Shown: positions 1 through 8,235 of the stretch, piece by piece | How the letters are laid out: each line of letters starts with the position of its first letter | Position numbering within the stretch: position 1 is the first letter of the stretch | Source of the DNA: Bacteroidia bacterium | GTDB lineage: Bacteria > Bacteroidota > Bacteroidia > SpSt-205 | Assembly (NCBI GenBank): GCA_026003215.1 | Contig: BPGV01000001.1 | Span: 1,304,466-1,368,465, forward strand | Length of the DNA stretch: 64,000 nucleotides | Direction: 5' to 3' | Translations under genes and position numbers: made by a program | The notes under the pieces: generated by a model | Seen by the model: the letters and a program-made list of their open reading frames with translations, nothing else | Database searches by the model: none | Told to the model about the DNA's origin: nothing

Positions 1-1
1 G

Positions 2-2092
2 TTTTTTGCCCAGCTGTATGCCCATACCGACTTGACTGCAGAGCCGGCGTCTGGCGGCCGCCAGATGAATAACCACTTTGCGACGCCTTTCTTGAATACT
101 CAAGGACAGTGGCTTCCCCAGGCTTCTCGGAAAAATGTCGTTTCAGATGTCTCCCCTACCGCCAGCCAAATGCCCCGTTTAGTGGGTTTAGCGTGGGCTT
201 CGGTACTGTACCGCAAGCTGCCCGAGCTGGCGACTCTGGTAGCGTTTTCGCAGAATGGCAACGAGATTGCTTGGGGCACGATTGGAGATGCCAGCACCAG
301 CGAAGGTCTCTTTTGGGAAGCCATAAATGCCCTGGTCGTCTTACAGGCCCCCGCTATCGTTTCCGTATGGGACGATGGGTATGGGATTTCCGTTCCCGTG
401 GAATACCAAACCGCCAAAGGCAGCATCTCCGAAGCTTTGGCCGGCATGCGCTCCGAAAAGGGCAAACCCGGACTCAGCCTCTATGTAGTAAAAGGCTGGG
501 ACTATCCCGCTTTGATAGAAACTTACCTTAAGGCAGCCGAGCGGGTTCGTCGACTGCATGAGCCGGCTCTTATCCATGTGGTAGAGCTCACACAGCCCCA
601 AGGCCACTCTACCTCCGGCAGCCATGAACGCTATAAGTCCCCCGAAAGGCTAACCTGGGAACGGGAATATGATGGACTGGTACACTTTCGCCGCTGGATC
701 CTTGAGCAAGGACTCGCCACCGAGCAAGAACTGGACACGATTGAAGAAGAAGCCCGAGAAGCCGCCCGTACCGCCCAAAAGCACGCATGGGAAGCCTACC
801 TCACCCCCATCCTCCAGTTCAAGGAAGAAGCACTCGCCCTCACCCCTCCTTCCCCGGAGAGAGAAGCTCTCGCCAAACTCAAGCCCGTCACCTACCGAGA
901 GGTCTTAGAAAGTGTGCATGTGGTGCTTAGACGCTATCGCAGCTTTCCCGAGCGAGCCAAACTCCTTCACTGGTACAAGGAGTACTATGCCGACTTGGAG
1001 AGCCGCTACGACACTTGGCTTTACCGAGGTACCGCCTTAGAAGTACCGCCTGAGCCCCCTCGCTACCCCGCCAATCCGGACCGGGTAGAGGGGTTTCGTA
1101 TCCTAAATGCCGCCTTTCGGGCAGCCCTCCAACGCGACCCACGCGTGGTGATTTTCGGCGAAGATGTCGGCAAGCTGGGCGACGTCAATCAAGGATGTGC
1201 TGGTCTGCAAGCGGAATTTGGAGAGCTGCGGGTAGCCGACACAGGCATTCGCGAAGCTACTATCATCGGCCAGGGGATTGGCTTAGCCTTGCGAGGCCTA
1301 CGCCCCATCGCCGAAATCCAATACTTGGACTATCTCCTGTATGCTGTCCAAATTCTCTCCGATGATGTAGCTCCCCTCTCCTGGCGCACGGTAGGTCAGC
1401 AAAAGGTGCCGCTTATCGTCCGCACGCGAGGGCACCGCTTGGAAGGTATATGGCATTCGGGTTCGCCTATGCAGCTCCTCTTAGGAGCCTTGCGCGGCAT
1501 GTACATCCTCGTGCCTCGCAATATGACCCAGGCCACAGGCATGTACAATACCCTCTTAGCCGCCGACGAACCCGCCCTCCTTATTGAGGTGCTGAATGGG
1601 TATCGCCTGCGCGAACCCCTCCCGGAAAATATCGCAGAACTTAAGGTGCCTTTAGGCGTGCCAGAGATACTCCGAGAGGGCACCGATATTACGGTAGTCA
1701 CTTATGGCGCTACCTGCCGGATCGTTTTAGAAGCAGCCGAGGCCTTGGCAGAGTTAGGAGTCTCTTGTGAAGTGATAGATGCACAGACCCTCCTACCCTT
1801 TGATGTGCCGGGGGTGATTGGGGACTCTTTACGAAAAACGGGCCGTATCGCCTTCATAGACGAAGACGTCTCCGGCGGTGCCACAGCCTACATGATGTGG
1901 CAGGTCTTGGAGCGACAAAAAGGCTACTACTGGTTAGACTCCCCGCCCTTGACTATTCCGGGGAAAGACCATCGGCCCGCCTACGGCTCCGATGGCGACT
2001 ACTTCTCTAAGCCTAACCGAGAAGAGATTATAGAAGCGCTTTATGCACTGATGCACGAAAGCGACCCCGACCGCTATCCCCCCCTATTTTAG
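2..2092 (+). CDS. 2-oxoacid dehydrogenase E1, fused alpha and beta subunits (5' end missing)
   Basis: Thiamine-diphosphate-dependent E1 of a branched-chain 2-oxoacid (or related) dehydrogenase complex, which decarboxylates the 2-oxoacid and passes the acyl group to E2. The frame is open to the left edge, so the true start lies outside the window and the TTG at 32 is not the start. About 697 codons are visible. The alpha part (visible residues ~1-290) has SGGRQM and the cofactor-binding GDASTSEG...WDDGYGIS stretch. The beta part (~355-690) has FGEDVG, the TGIREATIIGQGIGLA segment and a transketolase C-terminal domain (TYGATCRIVLEAAEAL). Alpha-beta fusion is common in Bacteroidota. The stop overlaps the convergent nadC stop by 4 bp. 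A single-lipoyl E2 lies at 18911-20272, but no E2 is adjacent. The substrate is inferred, not shown. Confidence 0.93.
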   Translation, partial: FFAQLYAHTDLTAEPASGGRQMNNHFATPFLNTQGQWLPQASRKNVVSDVSPTASQMPRLVGLAWASVLYRKLPELATLVAFSQNGNEIAWGTIGDASTSEGLFWEAINALVVLQAPAIVSVWDDGYGISVPVEYQTAKGSISEALAGMRSEKGKPGLSLYVVKGWDYPALIETYLKAAERVRRLHEPALIHVVELTQPQGHSTSGSHERYKSPERLTWEREYDGLVHFRRWILEQGLATEQELDTIEEEAREAARTAQKHAWEAYLTPILQFKEEALALTPPSPEREALAKLKPVTYREVLESVHVVLRRYRSFPERAKLLHWYKEYYADLESRYDTWLYRGTALEVPPEPPRYPANPDRVEGFRILNAAFRAALQRDPRVVIFGEDVGKLGDVNQGCAGLQAEFGELRVADTGIREATIIGQGIGLALRGLRPIAEIQYLDYLLYAVQILSDDVAPLSWRTVGQQKVPLIVRTRGHRLEGIWHSGSPMQLLLGALRGMYILVPRNMTQATGMYNTLLAADEPALLIEVLNGYRLREPLPENIAELKVPLGVPEILREGTDITVVTYGATCRIVLEAAEALAELGVSCEVIDAQTLLPFDVPGVIGDSLRKTGRIAFIDEDVSGGATAYMMWQVLERQKGYYWLDSPPLTIPGKDHRPAYGSDGDYFSKPNREEIIEALYALMHESDPDRYPPLF

Positions 2093-2934
2093 GCAGGGCG
2101 TATTTTGAGGCTGATATCTAATGCCCGGGCCGAGTGGGTGAGACTACCGGCCGAGATATACTGAGCACCAGCTTCAGCGTAAGCCCGAGCATTTTCGGGA
2201 GTAATGCCCCCCGATACTTCCACTGGCAAACGTCCGCCAATATATTCTACCGCTCGTGCTACCTGGTCCGGCCGAAAGTTGTCTAAGAGCAGGCGGTCTA
2301 TCCGGTCCGCATAGCCTAAAGCCGCATGGATCTCCGGCAGGTTTCGCACTTCTACCACGATAGGAGCGGAGAGACCCTGGGCTTCTTTATACCGGAGGAC
2401 CGCTTCAATCGCCGGGGCCACCCCGCCCGCCAAGTCTATGTGGTTGTCCTTAATGAGAAACTGGTCATACAAGCCCAAGCGATGATTGACCCCACCTCCT
2501 ATTTGTACAGCCCACTTCTCCAAGGCTCGCCATAAGGGGGTAGTCTTACGTGTATCTAATATATGACAGGGAGTACCCGCCACCGCCTCCACATACCGAC
2601 GAGTAAGGGTAGCAATCCCACTGAGCCGCTGTAACAGATTCAATACCAGGCGTTCCCCCACAAGGAGGGTGTAAGCTTTTCCGTACACCTCAAAGGCTAT
2701 TTGACCCGAAGAAAAGCGCTCCCCGTCAGACATGTGTTTCTCAAAAGTTACACCACTGTCAATAAGACGATACACCTTTTCAGCCCATTGTACGCCTGCC
2801 AGCACGCCAGTGTCTTTTAGGATACACCTACCGTGGGCATACTTTTGGGTGGCGGATACCGCTAAGCTGGTGATATCGCCTGAACCCACATCTTCTTGGA
2901 GGGCCGCCTCTATGAGGGCTTCTATGCTCAGCAT
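2089..2934 (-). CDS. nadC: Nicotinate-nucleotide pyrophosphorylase (quinolinate phosphoribosyltransferase)
   Basis: Converts quinolinate and PRPP to nicotinate mononucleotide in de novo NAD synthesis. The 281-residue protein has the family length. It shows the N-terminal EDVGSGDITS motif, RKTTPLWRALEKWAVQIGGG (PRPP and quinolinate contacts), the LIKDNHI loop, and the C-terminal VEVSGGI...YAEAGAQYISAGSLTHS barrel end. I start at MLSIEALI rather than 18 codons upstream. The ATG at 2934 lies three bases after a TATTTTTG promoter box, and the longer version would run through a terminator hairpin. Only a 4-bp tail overlap joins it to the convergent E1 gene. No nadA or nadB is visible. Confidence 0.95.
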   Translation of the reverse strand: MLSIEALIEAALQEDVGSGDITSLAVSATQKYAHGRCILKDTGVLAGVQWAEKVYRLIDSGVTFEKHMSDGERFSSGQIAFEVYGKAYTLLVGERLVLNLLQRLSGIATLTRRYVEAVAGTPCHILDTRKTTPLWRALEKWAVQIGGGVNHRLGLYDQFLIKDNHIDLAGGVAPAIEAVLRYKEAQGLSAPIVVEVRNLPEIHAALGYADRIDRLLLDNFRPDQVARAVEYIGGRLPVEVSGGITPENARAYAEAGAQYISAGSLTHSARALDISLKIRPA

Positions 2935-2937
2935 GCC

Positions 2938-2945
2938 CAAAAATA
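2938..2945 (-). promoter_or_regulatory. -7 box TATTTTTG for nadC
   Basis: An exact TAnnTTTG match three bases before the nadC ATG. It overlaps the T-rich tail of the terminator immediately upstream, so one T tract appears to serve both purposes. Confidence 0.6.
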
Positions 2946-2950
2946 GAAAA

Positions 2951-2979
2951 CGGCCTGTGGAGAAACCTCCACAAGGCCG
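2951..2979 (-). terminator. Intrinsic terminator after the DUF4783 gene
   Basis: The inverted repeat CGGCCTGTGGAG / CTCCACAAGGCCG has one bulged base and an AAA-type loop. On the minus strand it is followed by TTTTCTATTTTT. It lies 27 bp after the stop at 3006 and directly before the nadC promoter, separating the two transcription units. Confidence 0.75.
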
Positions 2980-3005
2980 CACACACACTATGCGAGCGCT
3001 GAGGC

Positions 3006-3398
3006 TCAGTTTTCTACCGGTTCAAAACGCAGCTGCTCTATCAAATATCGGCCATTCTCAAATCGGGTAAAAAAACTCACATCCCATCGCCCCCTTTCGC
3101 TCACATACGAGCCAATCGCATATACCATATCTTCTGAGCGCCCTTTATGGAGAAGGGTAAAGGTGCGAGGCGGGTTTTCTCGAAAAAATTCCTGTAATAC
3201 AAATCGTGCCTGAGTGCTGGAATAAATACGAGTCTTATCGCGCAGATAGATTTCTACTTGTGGAGCGAGAAAAGTCGCCAGCTGCGGTATATTGCCTGTC
3301 CGCAAAGCTTCCTCTATACGCAGGAGCGTTTGGTCGGCCCCCTGGGCAAAACCCCACGAAAGAGCTCCCCAAAGGGTGCCTACCCACAGCTGGCGCAT
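3006..3398 (-). CDS. Secreted DUF4783-like protein
   Basis: A 130-residue exported protein of unknown function. Residues 1-19 form a signal peptide (MRQLWVGTLWGALSWGFAQ). The remainder is a small alpha+beta domain with the pattern LRIEEALRTGNIPQLATFL...VEIYLRD and a C-terminal ENGRYLIEQLRFE strand, resembling the NTF2-like DUF4783 family of Bacteroidota. It is followed by a strong terminator. Only a weak TTGTTTTG box lies 25 bp upstream, so the promoter is uncertain. The divergent acyl-CoA carboxylase gene starts 51 bp away. The family assignment is from remembered pattern only. Confidence 0.75.
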   Translation of the reverse strand: MRQLWVGTLWGALSWGFAQGADQTLLRIEEALRTGNIPQLATFLAPQVEIYLRDKTRIYSSTQARFVLQEFFRENPPRTFTLLHKGRSEDMVYAIGSYVSERGRWDVSFFTRFENGRYLIEQLRFEPVEN

Positions 3399-3437
3399 GC
3401 CTTACTCCCTGCATACTTCATGCCAAAACAAAGGGCT

Positions 3438-3445
3438 TACTTTTG
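3438..3445 (+). promoter_or_regulatory. -7 box TACTTTTG for the acyl-CoA carboxylase gene
   Basis: An exact TAnnTTTG match followed by CTGC and then the ATG at 3450. The four-base spacing predicts a transcript that begins at or next to the start codon. Confidence 0.65.
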
Positions 3446-3449
3446 CTGC

Positions 3450-5021
3450 ATGGTTCAAGTAGAGGCGTTAGAAGCCTTACGAGCCACTGCTCGGAACGGT
3501 GGTGGTGAGAAAGCCCACGCTCGCCAAGCTGCACAAGGCAAGTGGTCCGCCCGCCAGCGTATAGACTACCTCCTGGATAACCCCGACGAAGCCATAGAAA
3601 TAGGCCTCTTAGCCGGCCACGAACTGTATGAGGAAGCGTGTCCTGCCGGAGGCGTGGTAGTAAAAGTCGGCAAAGTACAGGGGATTCCGTGTGTGATTGT
3701 CGCCAACGACGCTACCGTCAAAGCCGGCGCATGGTTCCCTATTACCGCTAAGAAAAACCTTCGGGCCCAAGAAATAGCCATGCAAAACCGGCTCCCTATC
3801 CTCTACCTTGTGGATAGCGCAGGCGTGTATCTCCCCATGCAAGATGAGGTTTTCCCGGATAAAGAGCACTTCGGGCGCATCTTCCGCAATAATGCTGTCA
3901 TGAGCGCCATGGGCATACCGCAATACGCCGCTATCATGGGGCCGTGTGTGGCAGGCGGAGCGTACCTCCCGATTATGAGCGATGAGGCTATCATTGTGGA
4001 GAAAACAGGTTCTGTGTTTCTGGCGGGCCCTTACTTAGTCAAAGCCGCTATTGGAGAAGAAACCGACACCGAGACGCTGGGAGGCGCACGCACTCACTCG
4101 CAAATCTCCGGCGTCACAGATTATCAAGCGCGTAATGACCAAGAAGCCCTGGACATCCTCAAAAGATTGGTAGCGCAGACCCAACGCCGAAGCTCTTTCC
4201 GCTGGGAACGCCAGCCGGCCCGCCCGCCACGCATTCCGCCCGAGAAAATCCCCGAGCTTTTACCCCCCGACCCTACACGCCCTTACGACATGTACGCCAT
4301 CATAGAGGCCCTCATAGATGAAGGCTCCTTCACCGAGTATAAGACCGGCTACGGCAAAACCATCATCACGGGCTACGCCCGGATTGAAGGTTGGCCCGTA
4401 GGTATCGTAGCCAACCAACGCACCGTCGTCAAATCCGCCCGAGGCGAAATGCAGTTTGGCGGCGTCATCTACTCCGACTCTGCCGATAAAGCCACCCGCT
4501 TCATCCTCAACTGCAACCAAAAGCAAATCCCTATCGTTTTCCTCCAAGATGTCACGGGCTTCATGGTAGGCACCCGCGCCGAACACGGCGGCATCATAAA
4601 AGATGGCGCCAAAATGGTCAATGCCGTCGCCAATAGCGTCGTGCCTAAATACACCGTGGTAGTGGGTAACTCTTACGGCGCGGGCAACTACGCCATGTGT
4701 GGAAGGGCCTACGACCCACGCCTAATGGTTGCTTGGCCGACTGCCCGTATCGCTGTCATGGGCGGCACCCAAGCCGCTCAAACCCTCCTCCAAACCTACA
4801 AACGTGGCCAAAAGCTTGCCCCTGAAGAAGAACAAGCCCTCCTCAAAGAGATCCAAAGCCGTTATGAACGCCAAATGAACCCCCTCTATGCCGCCGCTCG
4901 CCTCTGGATAGACGAACTCATCCTCCCCCACGAAACCCGCAAATACCTCTCCCTCATGATAGAAGCCGCCGAATGGGGCTACGAACCCCAACCCTTCCCC
5001 GTGGGCGTCATCCAAACTTGA
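3450..5021 (+). CDS. Acyl-CoA carboxylase, carboxyltransferase (beta) subunit
   Basis: Transfers carboxyl from carboxybiotin to an acyl-CoA. The 523-residue protein has both crotonase-fold halves. The N-terminal half has GAWFPITAKKNLRAQEIA, YLVDSAGVYLP and GPCVAGGAYLP. The C-terminal half has FTEYKTGYGKTIITGYARI, FLQDVTGFMVG and GNSYGAGNYAMCGRAYDP. The SGVTDYQARND segment resembles methylcrotonyl-CoA carboxylase beta subunits more than propionyl-CoA ones, so leucine breakdown is the likeliest role, though substrate cannot be fixed from sequence alone. The ATG at 3450 was chosen over upstream in-frame codons because a promoter box lies four bases before it and homology begins there. No biotin-carrying alpha subunit is adjacent. 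Confidence 0.93.
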   Translation: MVQVEALEALRATARNGGGEKAHARQAAQGKWSARQRIDYLLDNPDEAIEIGLLAGHELYEEACPAGGVVVKVGKVQGIPCVIVANDATVKAGAWFPITAKKNLRAQEIAMQNRLPILYLVDSAGVYLPMQDEVFPDKEHFGRIFRNNAVMSAMGIPQYAAIMGPCVAGGAYLPIMSDEAIIVEKTGSVFLAGPYLVKAAIGEETDTETLGGARTHSQISGVTDYQARNDQEALDILKRLVAQTQRRSSFRWERQPARPPRIPPEKIPELLPPDPTRPYDMYAIIEALIDEGSFTEYKTGYGKTIITGYARIEGWPVGIVANQRTVVKSARGEMQFGGVIYSDSADKATRFILNCNQKQIPIVFLQDVTGFMVGTRAEHGGIIKDGAKMVNAVANSVVPKYTVVVGNSYGAGNYAMCGRAYDPRLMVAWPTARIAVMGGTQAAQTLLQTYKRGQKLAPEEEQALLKEIQSRYERQMNPLYAAARLWIDELILPHETRKYLSLMIEAAEWGYEPQPFPVGVIQT

Positions 5022-5033
5022 GGATTAAACCCT

Positions 5034-5041
5034 TACCTTTG
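5034..5041 (+). promoter_or_regulatory. -7 box TACCTTTG for the ECF sigma gene
   Basis: An exact consensus 22 bp before the ATG at 5064. This is one of few boxes here that predict a real, though short, 5' leader of about 17 nt. Confidence 0.6.
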
Positions 5042-5063
5042 CCCAGGGTCTCATTCTTTACCC

Positions 5064-5612
5064 ATGGATGCCTCTTTGTGGGAACGGCTGCAAGCAGAGG
5101 AGACCCGCTTAGCCGCCTTTGAAGAGCTGGTACGCACCTTCTATCCCCAAGTCAAGCGGTGGGTTCGTCAGTGGGTCCAAGACCCAGCCCTGGCTGAGGA
5201 TATTACCCAAGAGACCTTCCTACGTGCCTGGGAAAAATGCCATACCTTCCGAGGGGAAGCCGCCTTCTCCACGTGGCTTTACACGATTGCCCGTCGAGAG
5301 ACTTTGCGCTTCCTCAAAAAACAGAACCGCTTCGCCTTTATCCCTTGGCCCTGGACAAATGAAGAAGGCCCCGAAGAACCCGCTGCCGAGCCCATTCCGC
5401 ACTACACCCGCTTTTACACAGAGCTCGAAAAAACCTTAGCGGAACTCCCCCCTATGCAACGCGCCGTCTTTGAAGCGGCCTGGGAAAACCATCTCCCCTA
5501 TAAAGAAGTCGCCCAGAAACTGGGCATCCGAGAAAACACCGTCAAAGCTCACCTCTACCACATCCGTCAAAAGCTCTGGAAACGCCTCCGCAGCTGGCTC
5601 GCCGACGAATAG
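5064..5612 (+). CDS. ECF-type RNA polymerase sigma factor
   Basis: A 182-residue sigma-70 family protein of the extracytoplasmic-function class. Region 2 is at ~22-90 (FYPQVKRWVRQWVQDPALAEDITQETFLRAWEK, then FRGEAAFSTWLYTIARRETLRFLKK). Region 4 is at ~125-180 (LPPMQRAVFEAAWENHLPYKEVAQKLGIRENTVKAHLYHIRQKLWKRL), with its helix-turn-helix. A short acidic linker (NEEGPEEPAAEP) joins them. No membrane anti-sigma factor follows; the next gene is sucC with its own promoter. Regulation by another means, or a distant anti-sigma, is inferred. Confidence 0.93.
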   Translation: MDASLWERLQAEETRLAAFEELVRTFYPQVKRWVRQWVQDPALAEDITQETFLRAWEKCHTFRGEAAFSTWLYTIARRETLRFLKKQNRFAFIPWPWTNEEGPEEPAAEPIPHYTRFYTELEKTLAELPPMQRAVFEAAWENHLPYKEVAQKLGIRENTVKAHLYHIRQKLWKRLRSWLADE

Positions 5613-5634
5613 CTAAAAGCTCGGCCCTTTTCCC

Positions 5635-5642
5635 TAATATTG
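5635..5642 (+). promoter_or_regulatory. -7 box TAATATTG for sucC
   Basis: One mismatch to TAnnTTTG, six bases before the ATG at 5649. The TTG at 5640 that could be mistaken for a start codon is part of this box. Confidence 0.5.
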
Positions 5643-5648
5643 CCACCC

Positions 5649-6851
5649 ATGAAGCTCCACGAATATCAGGCTAAGGATTTACTGGAACAGTTAGGGTTGC
5701 CTGTGGCAGGCGGCAAGGTAGCTACCACCCCCGAAGAAGCCGTAGCCGCTGCTAAGGCGATAGACCCAACAGGCAAAGGCCCCTGGGTACTCAAGGCTCA
5801 AGTGCATGCCGGCGGCCGAGGCAAAGCCGGCGGCGTCAAACTCGCTAAATCCTTAGATGAAGTGCGTACCCTCGCCTCCCAAATGATTGGCATGAAACTC
5901 GTCACCCCCCAAACTGGCCCCCAAGGCAAGGTCGTGCATAAAATCTTAGTCACAGGGGATGCTTTCTATCCGGGCCCTTCGCCGATACGGGAGTTTTATA
6001 TAAGCCTTACTTTGGACCGGGCGGTGGGCCGGGATGTGCTGATTGCCAGCGCTGAAGGCGGCGTAGAAATAGAAGAAGTAGCCGCTACCCGCCCCGAAGC
6101 CATCCATAAGCTGCACATAAACCCCCTCACTGGCCTGATGCCTTACCAAGCCCGCCAGATTGCCTATGCCTTAGGCCTGACGGGCGAAGCCTTCAAAAAT
6201 GCCGTGACCTTCCTCCTCCAACTCTATAAAGCTTACGATGCCTTAGACGCCAGCCTCCTGGAAATCAACCCCATGCTCAAAACTTCGGACGATAAGATTA
6301 TCGCCTTGGACGCCAAGCTGGAAATAGAAGACAACGCTCTCCCCATTCGGCATAAAGAGTTAGAAAGCTGGCGCGACATCCAAGAAGAAGACCCCTTGGA
6401 AACCGAAGCCCGCGAAGCCGGCCTCAGCTATGTAAAACTGGACGGCAATGTGGGCTGCATGGTAAATGGCGCCGGGCTCGCCATGGCGACCATGGATATC
6501 ATTAAACTGGCAGGCGGCTGGCCCGCAAACTTCTTGGATGTAGGCGGCGGCGCCAACGTAGAACGCATCGCAAAAGCCTTCCAAATCCTCCTCAAAGACC
6601 CAGGCGTAAAAGTGATACTCATCAACATCTTTGGGGGGATTGTGCAATGTGACCGCGTGGCAAACGGCATCCTTCAAGCGTACAAGCTGATTGGGCATAT
6701 ACCTGTGCCTATGGTCGTACGTCTCCAGGGCACCAACGCGGACATTGCAGCGCAGATTCTGCGGGAGTCGGGCCTCCCAATCATCCCAGCCGTAGAGCTC
6801 TGGGAAGCCGCCCAAAAGGTACAAGAGGCCCTTCGGCAGGTTACTGCCTAA
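5649..6851 (+). CDS. sucC: Succinyl-CoA synthetase, beta subunit
   Basis: Nucleotide-binding subunit of the TCA-cycle enzyme that makes ATP or GTP from succinyl-CoA. The 400-residue protein has the usual length. It begins MKLHEYQAKDLLEQ, typical of the family. The ATP-grasp domain includes VLKAQVHAGGRGKAGGVKLA and LEINPM, and the C-terminal CoA-ligase domain has CMVNGAGLAMATMDII, NFLDVGGGA and INIFGGIVQCDRVANGI. The partner sucD is not next to it but lies 1.4 kb away in opposite orientation. The stop TAATG overlaps the thiD start by one base, so thiD is co-transcribed. Confidence 0.97.
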   Translation: MKLHEYQAKDLLEQLGLPVAGGKVATTPEEAVAAAKAIDPTGKGPWVLKAQVHAGGRGKAGGVKLAKSLDEVRTLASQMIGMKLVTPQTGPQGKVVHKILVTGDAFYPGPSPIREFYISLTLDRAVGRDVLIASAEGGVEIEEVAATRPEAIHKLHINPLTGLMPYQARQIAYALGLTGEAFKNAVTFLLQLYKAYDALDASLLEINPMLKTSDDKIIALDAKLEIEDNALPIRHKELESWRDIQEEDPLETEAREAGLSYVKLDGNVGCMVNGAGLAMATMDIIKLAGGWPANFLDVGGGANVERIAKAFQILLKDPGVKVILINIFGGIVQCDRVANGILQAYKLIGHIPVPMVVRLQGTNADIAAQILRESGLPIIPAVELWEAAQKVQEALRQVTA

Positions 6852-7675
6852 TGAACCTTCTCCCCCCTGTCCTTACGATTGCGGGCTCCGACAGTAGTGG
6901 CGGCGCCGGCATACAGGCCGATCTCAAGGCCTTCACGGTGCTGGGTACGTATGGGATGAGTGTAATCACAGCGCTCACCGCCCAAAATACCACCGGCGTA
7001 CCCGCCGTGCATATCCCGCCCGCGACATTTGTAGAAGCCCAGCTCCAAGCGGTATGGACCGACATCTCCCCCCATGCAGTAAAAACAGGCATGCTGGCAG
7101 AAGCCGCCATCATCTCCGTAGTACATCGTTTCCGCCAGACCCAAGGACAAGCCATTCCCTGGGTAGTGGACCCCGTACTAATAGCCACCTCAGGCGCTCG
7201 CCTTTTATCGCCCGAAGCTGAAGACGCCTTGCGTGCCTTTGTCGCAGAGGCTACCATCGTTACGCCCAACCTCCCCGAAGCCGCCACATTAGCTCAAGCC
7301 CCCCTTCCCGACTCCGAAAAAAGTGCGCATACCCTGGGCATCCGCTTGTCCCACCACTATCCTACCCCCATTTGGGTACTGAAAGGGGGTCATGCCGCCT
7401 GGGAAAAGCATACGGTAACCACCTGGGTTTTTCACCGAGGGCACCTTCTCCAGCGGTTTGTGCAGCCGCGTCTCACTCTGCCGCGTCCACCCCATGGGAC
7501 CGGATGCACCTTAGCTGCGGCCATAGCCGCCCGCCTTGCGCACGGTGACGAGCCCCTCCCAGCTATCCTCACTGCCTTGGACTTCGTACATAAGGCCTTA
7601 GCCGCCGCCGACCTCTCGTTGGGACAAGGTGCCGTCGTGCTCAATCCCTATGCCGCAGCATGGCCTATCGCTTGA
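6851..7675 (+). CDS. thiD: Hydroxymethylpyrimidine / phosphomethylpyrimidine kinase
   Basis: Phosphorylates HMP and then HMP-phosphate for thiamine synthesis. The 274-residue ribokinase-fold protein has the N-terminal LTIAGSDSSGGAGIQADLKAF motif, the substrate-lid segment TALTAQNTTGV, VVDPVLIATSG, and the C-terminal anion-hole and base motif HGTGCTLAAAIAARLA. Its start overlaps the sucC stop (TAATG), and its last 16 bp overlap the next gene. Thiamine supply fits the neighbouring thiamine-diphosphate-dependent E1 enzymes, but no other thi gene is seen here. Confidence 0.95.
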   Translation: MNLLPPVLTIAGSDSSGGAGIQADLKAFTVLGTYGMSVITALTAQNTTGVPAVHIPPATFVEAQLQAVWTDISPHAVKTGMLAEAAIISVVHRFRQTQGQAIPWVVDPVLIATSGARLLSPEAEDALRAFVAEATIVTPNLPEAATLAQAPLPDSEKSAHTLGIRLSHHYPTPIWVLKGGHAAWEKHTVTTWVFHRGHLLQRFVQPRLTLPRPPHGTGCTLAAAIAARLAHGDEPLPAILTALDFVHKALAAADLSLGQGAVVLNPYAAAWPIA

Positions 7676-8235
7676 TACTTGCCTTCTCCCTTCTCTTTGC
7701 CCAAATCCAACTAAGTCAAAACCCCATCAATGGTGATTGCCGACTTTCTTCGGACTCCTTGCAGCCTATCACTCCGCCTTTCTTCCCCTACCTGTATCAA
7801 TACCAGTGGGACCCTGTCCGCAAGTTAGAAACCTTGTGGCTCTCACCCCGGATACGCTTACGGATTGAGCAGCGGGCCTGCATTCGTCACCATATCACCT
7901 ACGAGCTGCGAGTCCCCGCTGACTATCCTTTGCCCCAAGGGTTTACGCGCGGTCTCATGGCTTTATTAGACACCGTACTTACGCTGCTCCACCGAGAAGA
8001 TTTTACTTTCCTCGCTGTCAAACAAACCCTCTGGCCTAAGCTCCTTCAGCAAGCCGCCCTCCGTTCTGTCGGAGAAGTGATTATGCTACCCTACCAGGAA
8101 TGGAGCTTTCTACTCCGCATAGATCAAGACAAACAAGGCCCCGTTATCGTCTTAGAGACAATACGCTACCTTAGCAGTCAGGCCATTCAGCGGCCGGGGA
8201 TACCCGACTACATGGATGATGGATGGGGGCCTTAA
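7660..8235 (+). CDS. Exported protein of unknown function
   Basis: A 191-residue protein I do not recognise. Residues 1-19 ([19 protein letters not shown]) form a likely signal peptide. The mature part is rich in aromatics and prolines early ([15 protein letters not shown]), has a possible disulfide pair (NGDCRL and QRACIRHH), and a central [25 protein letters not shown] helix. No known motif is visible. It overlaps the end of thiD by 16 bp and lacks a promoter box, so it is probably translated from the sucC-thiD transcript. It meets sucD tail to tail with a 4-bp overlap. Confidence 0.7.
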   Translation: MAYRLILAFSLLFAQIQLSQNPINGDCRLSSDSLQPITPPFFPYLYQYQWDPVRKLETLWLSPRIRLRIEQRACIRHHITYELRVPADYPLPQGFTRGLMALLDTVLTLLHREDFTFLAVKQTLWPKLLQQAALRSVGEVIMLPYQEWSFLLRIDQDKQGPVIVLETIRYLSSQAIQRPGIPDYMDDGWGP

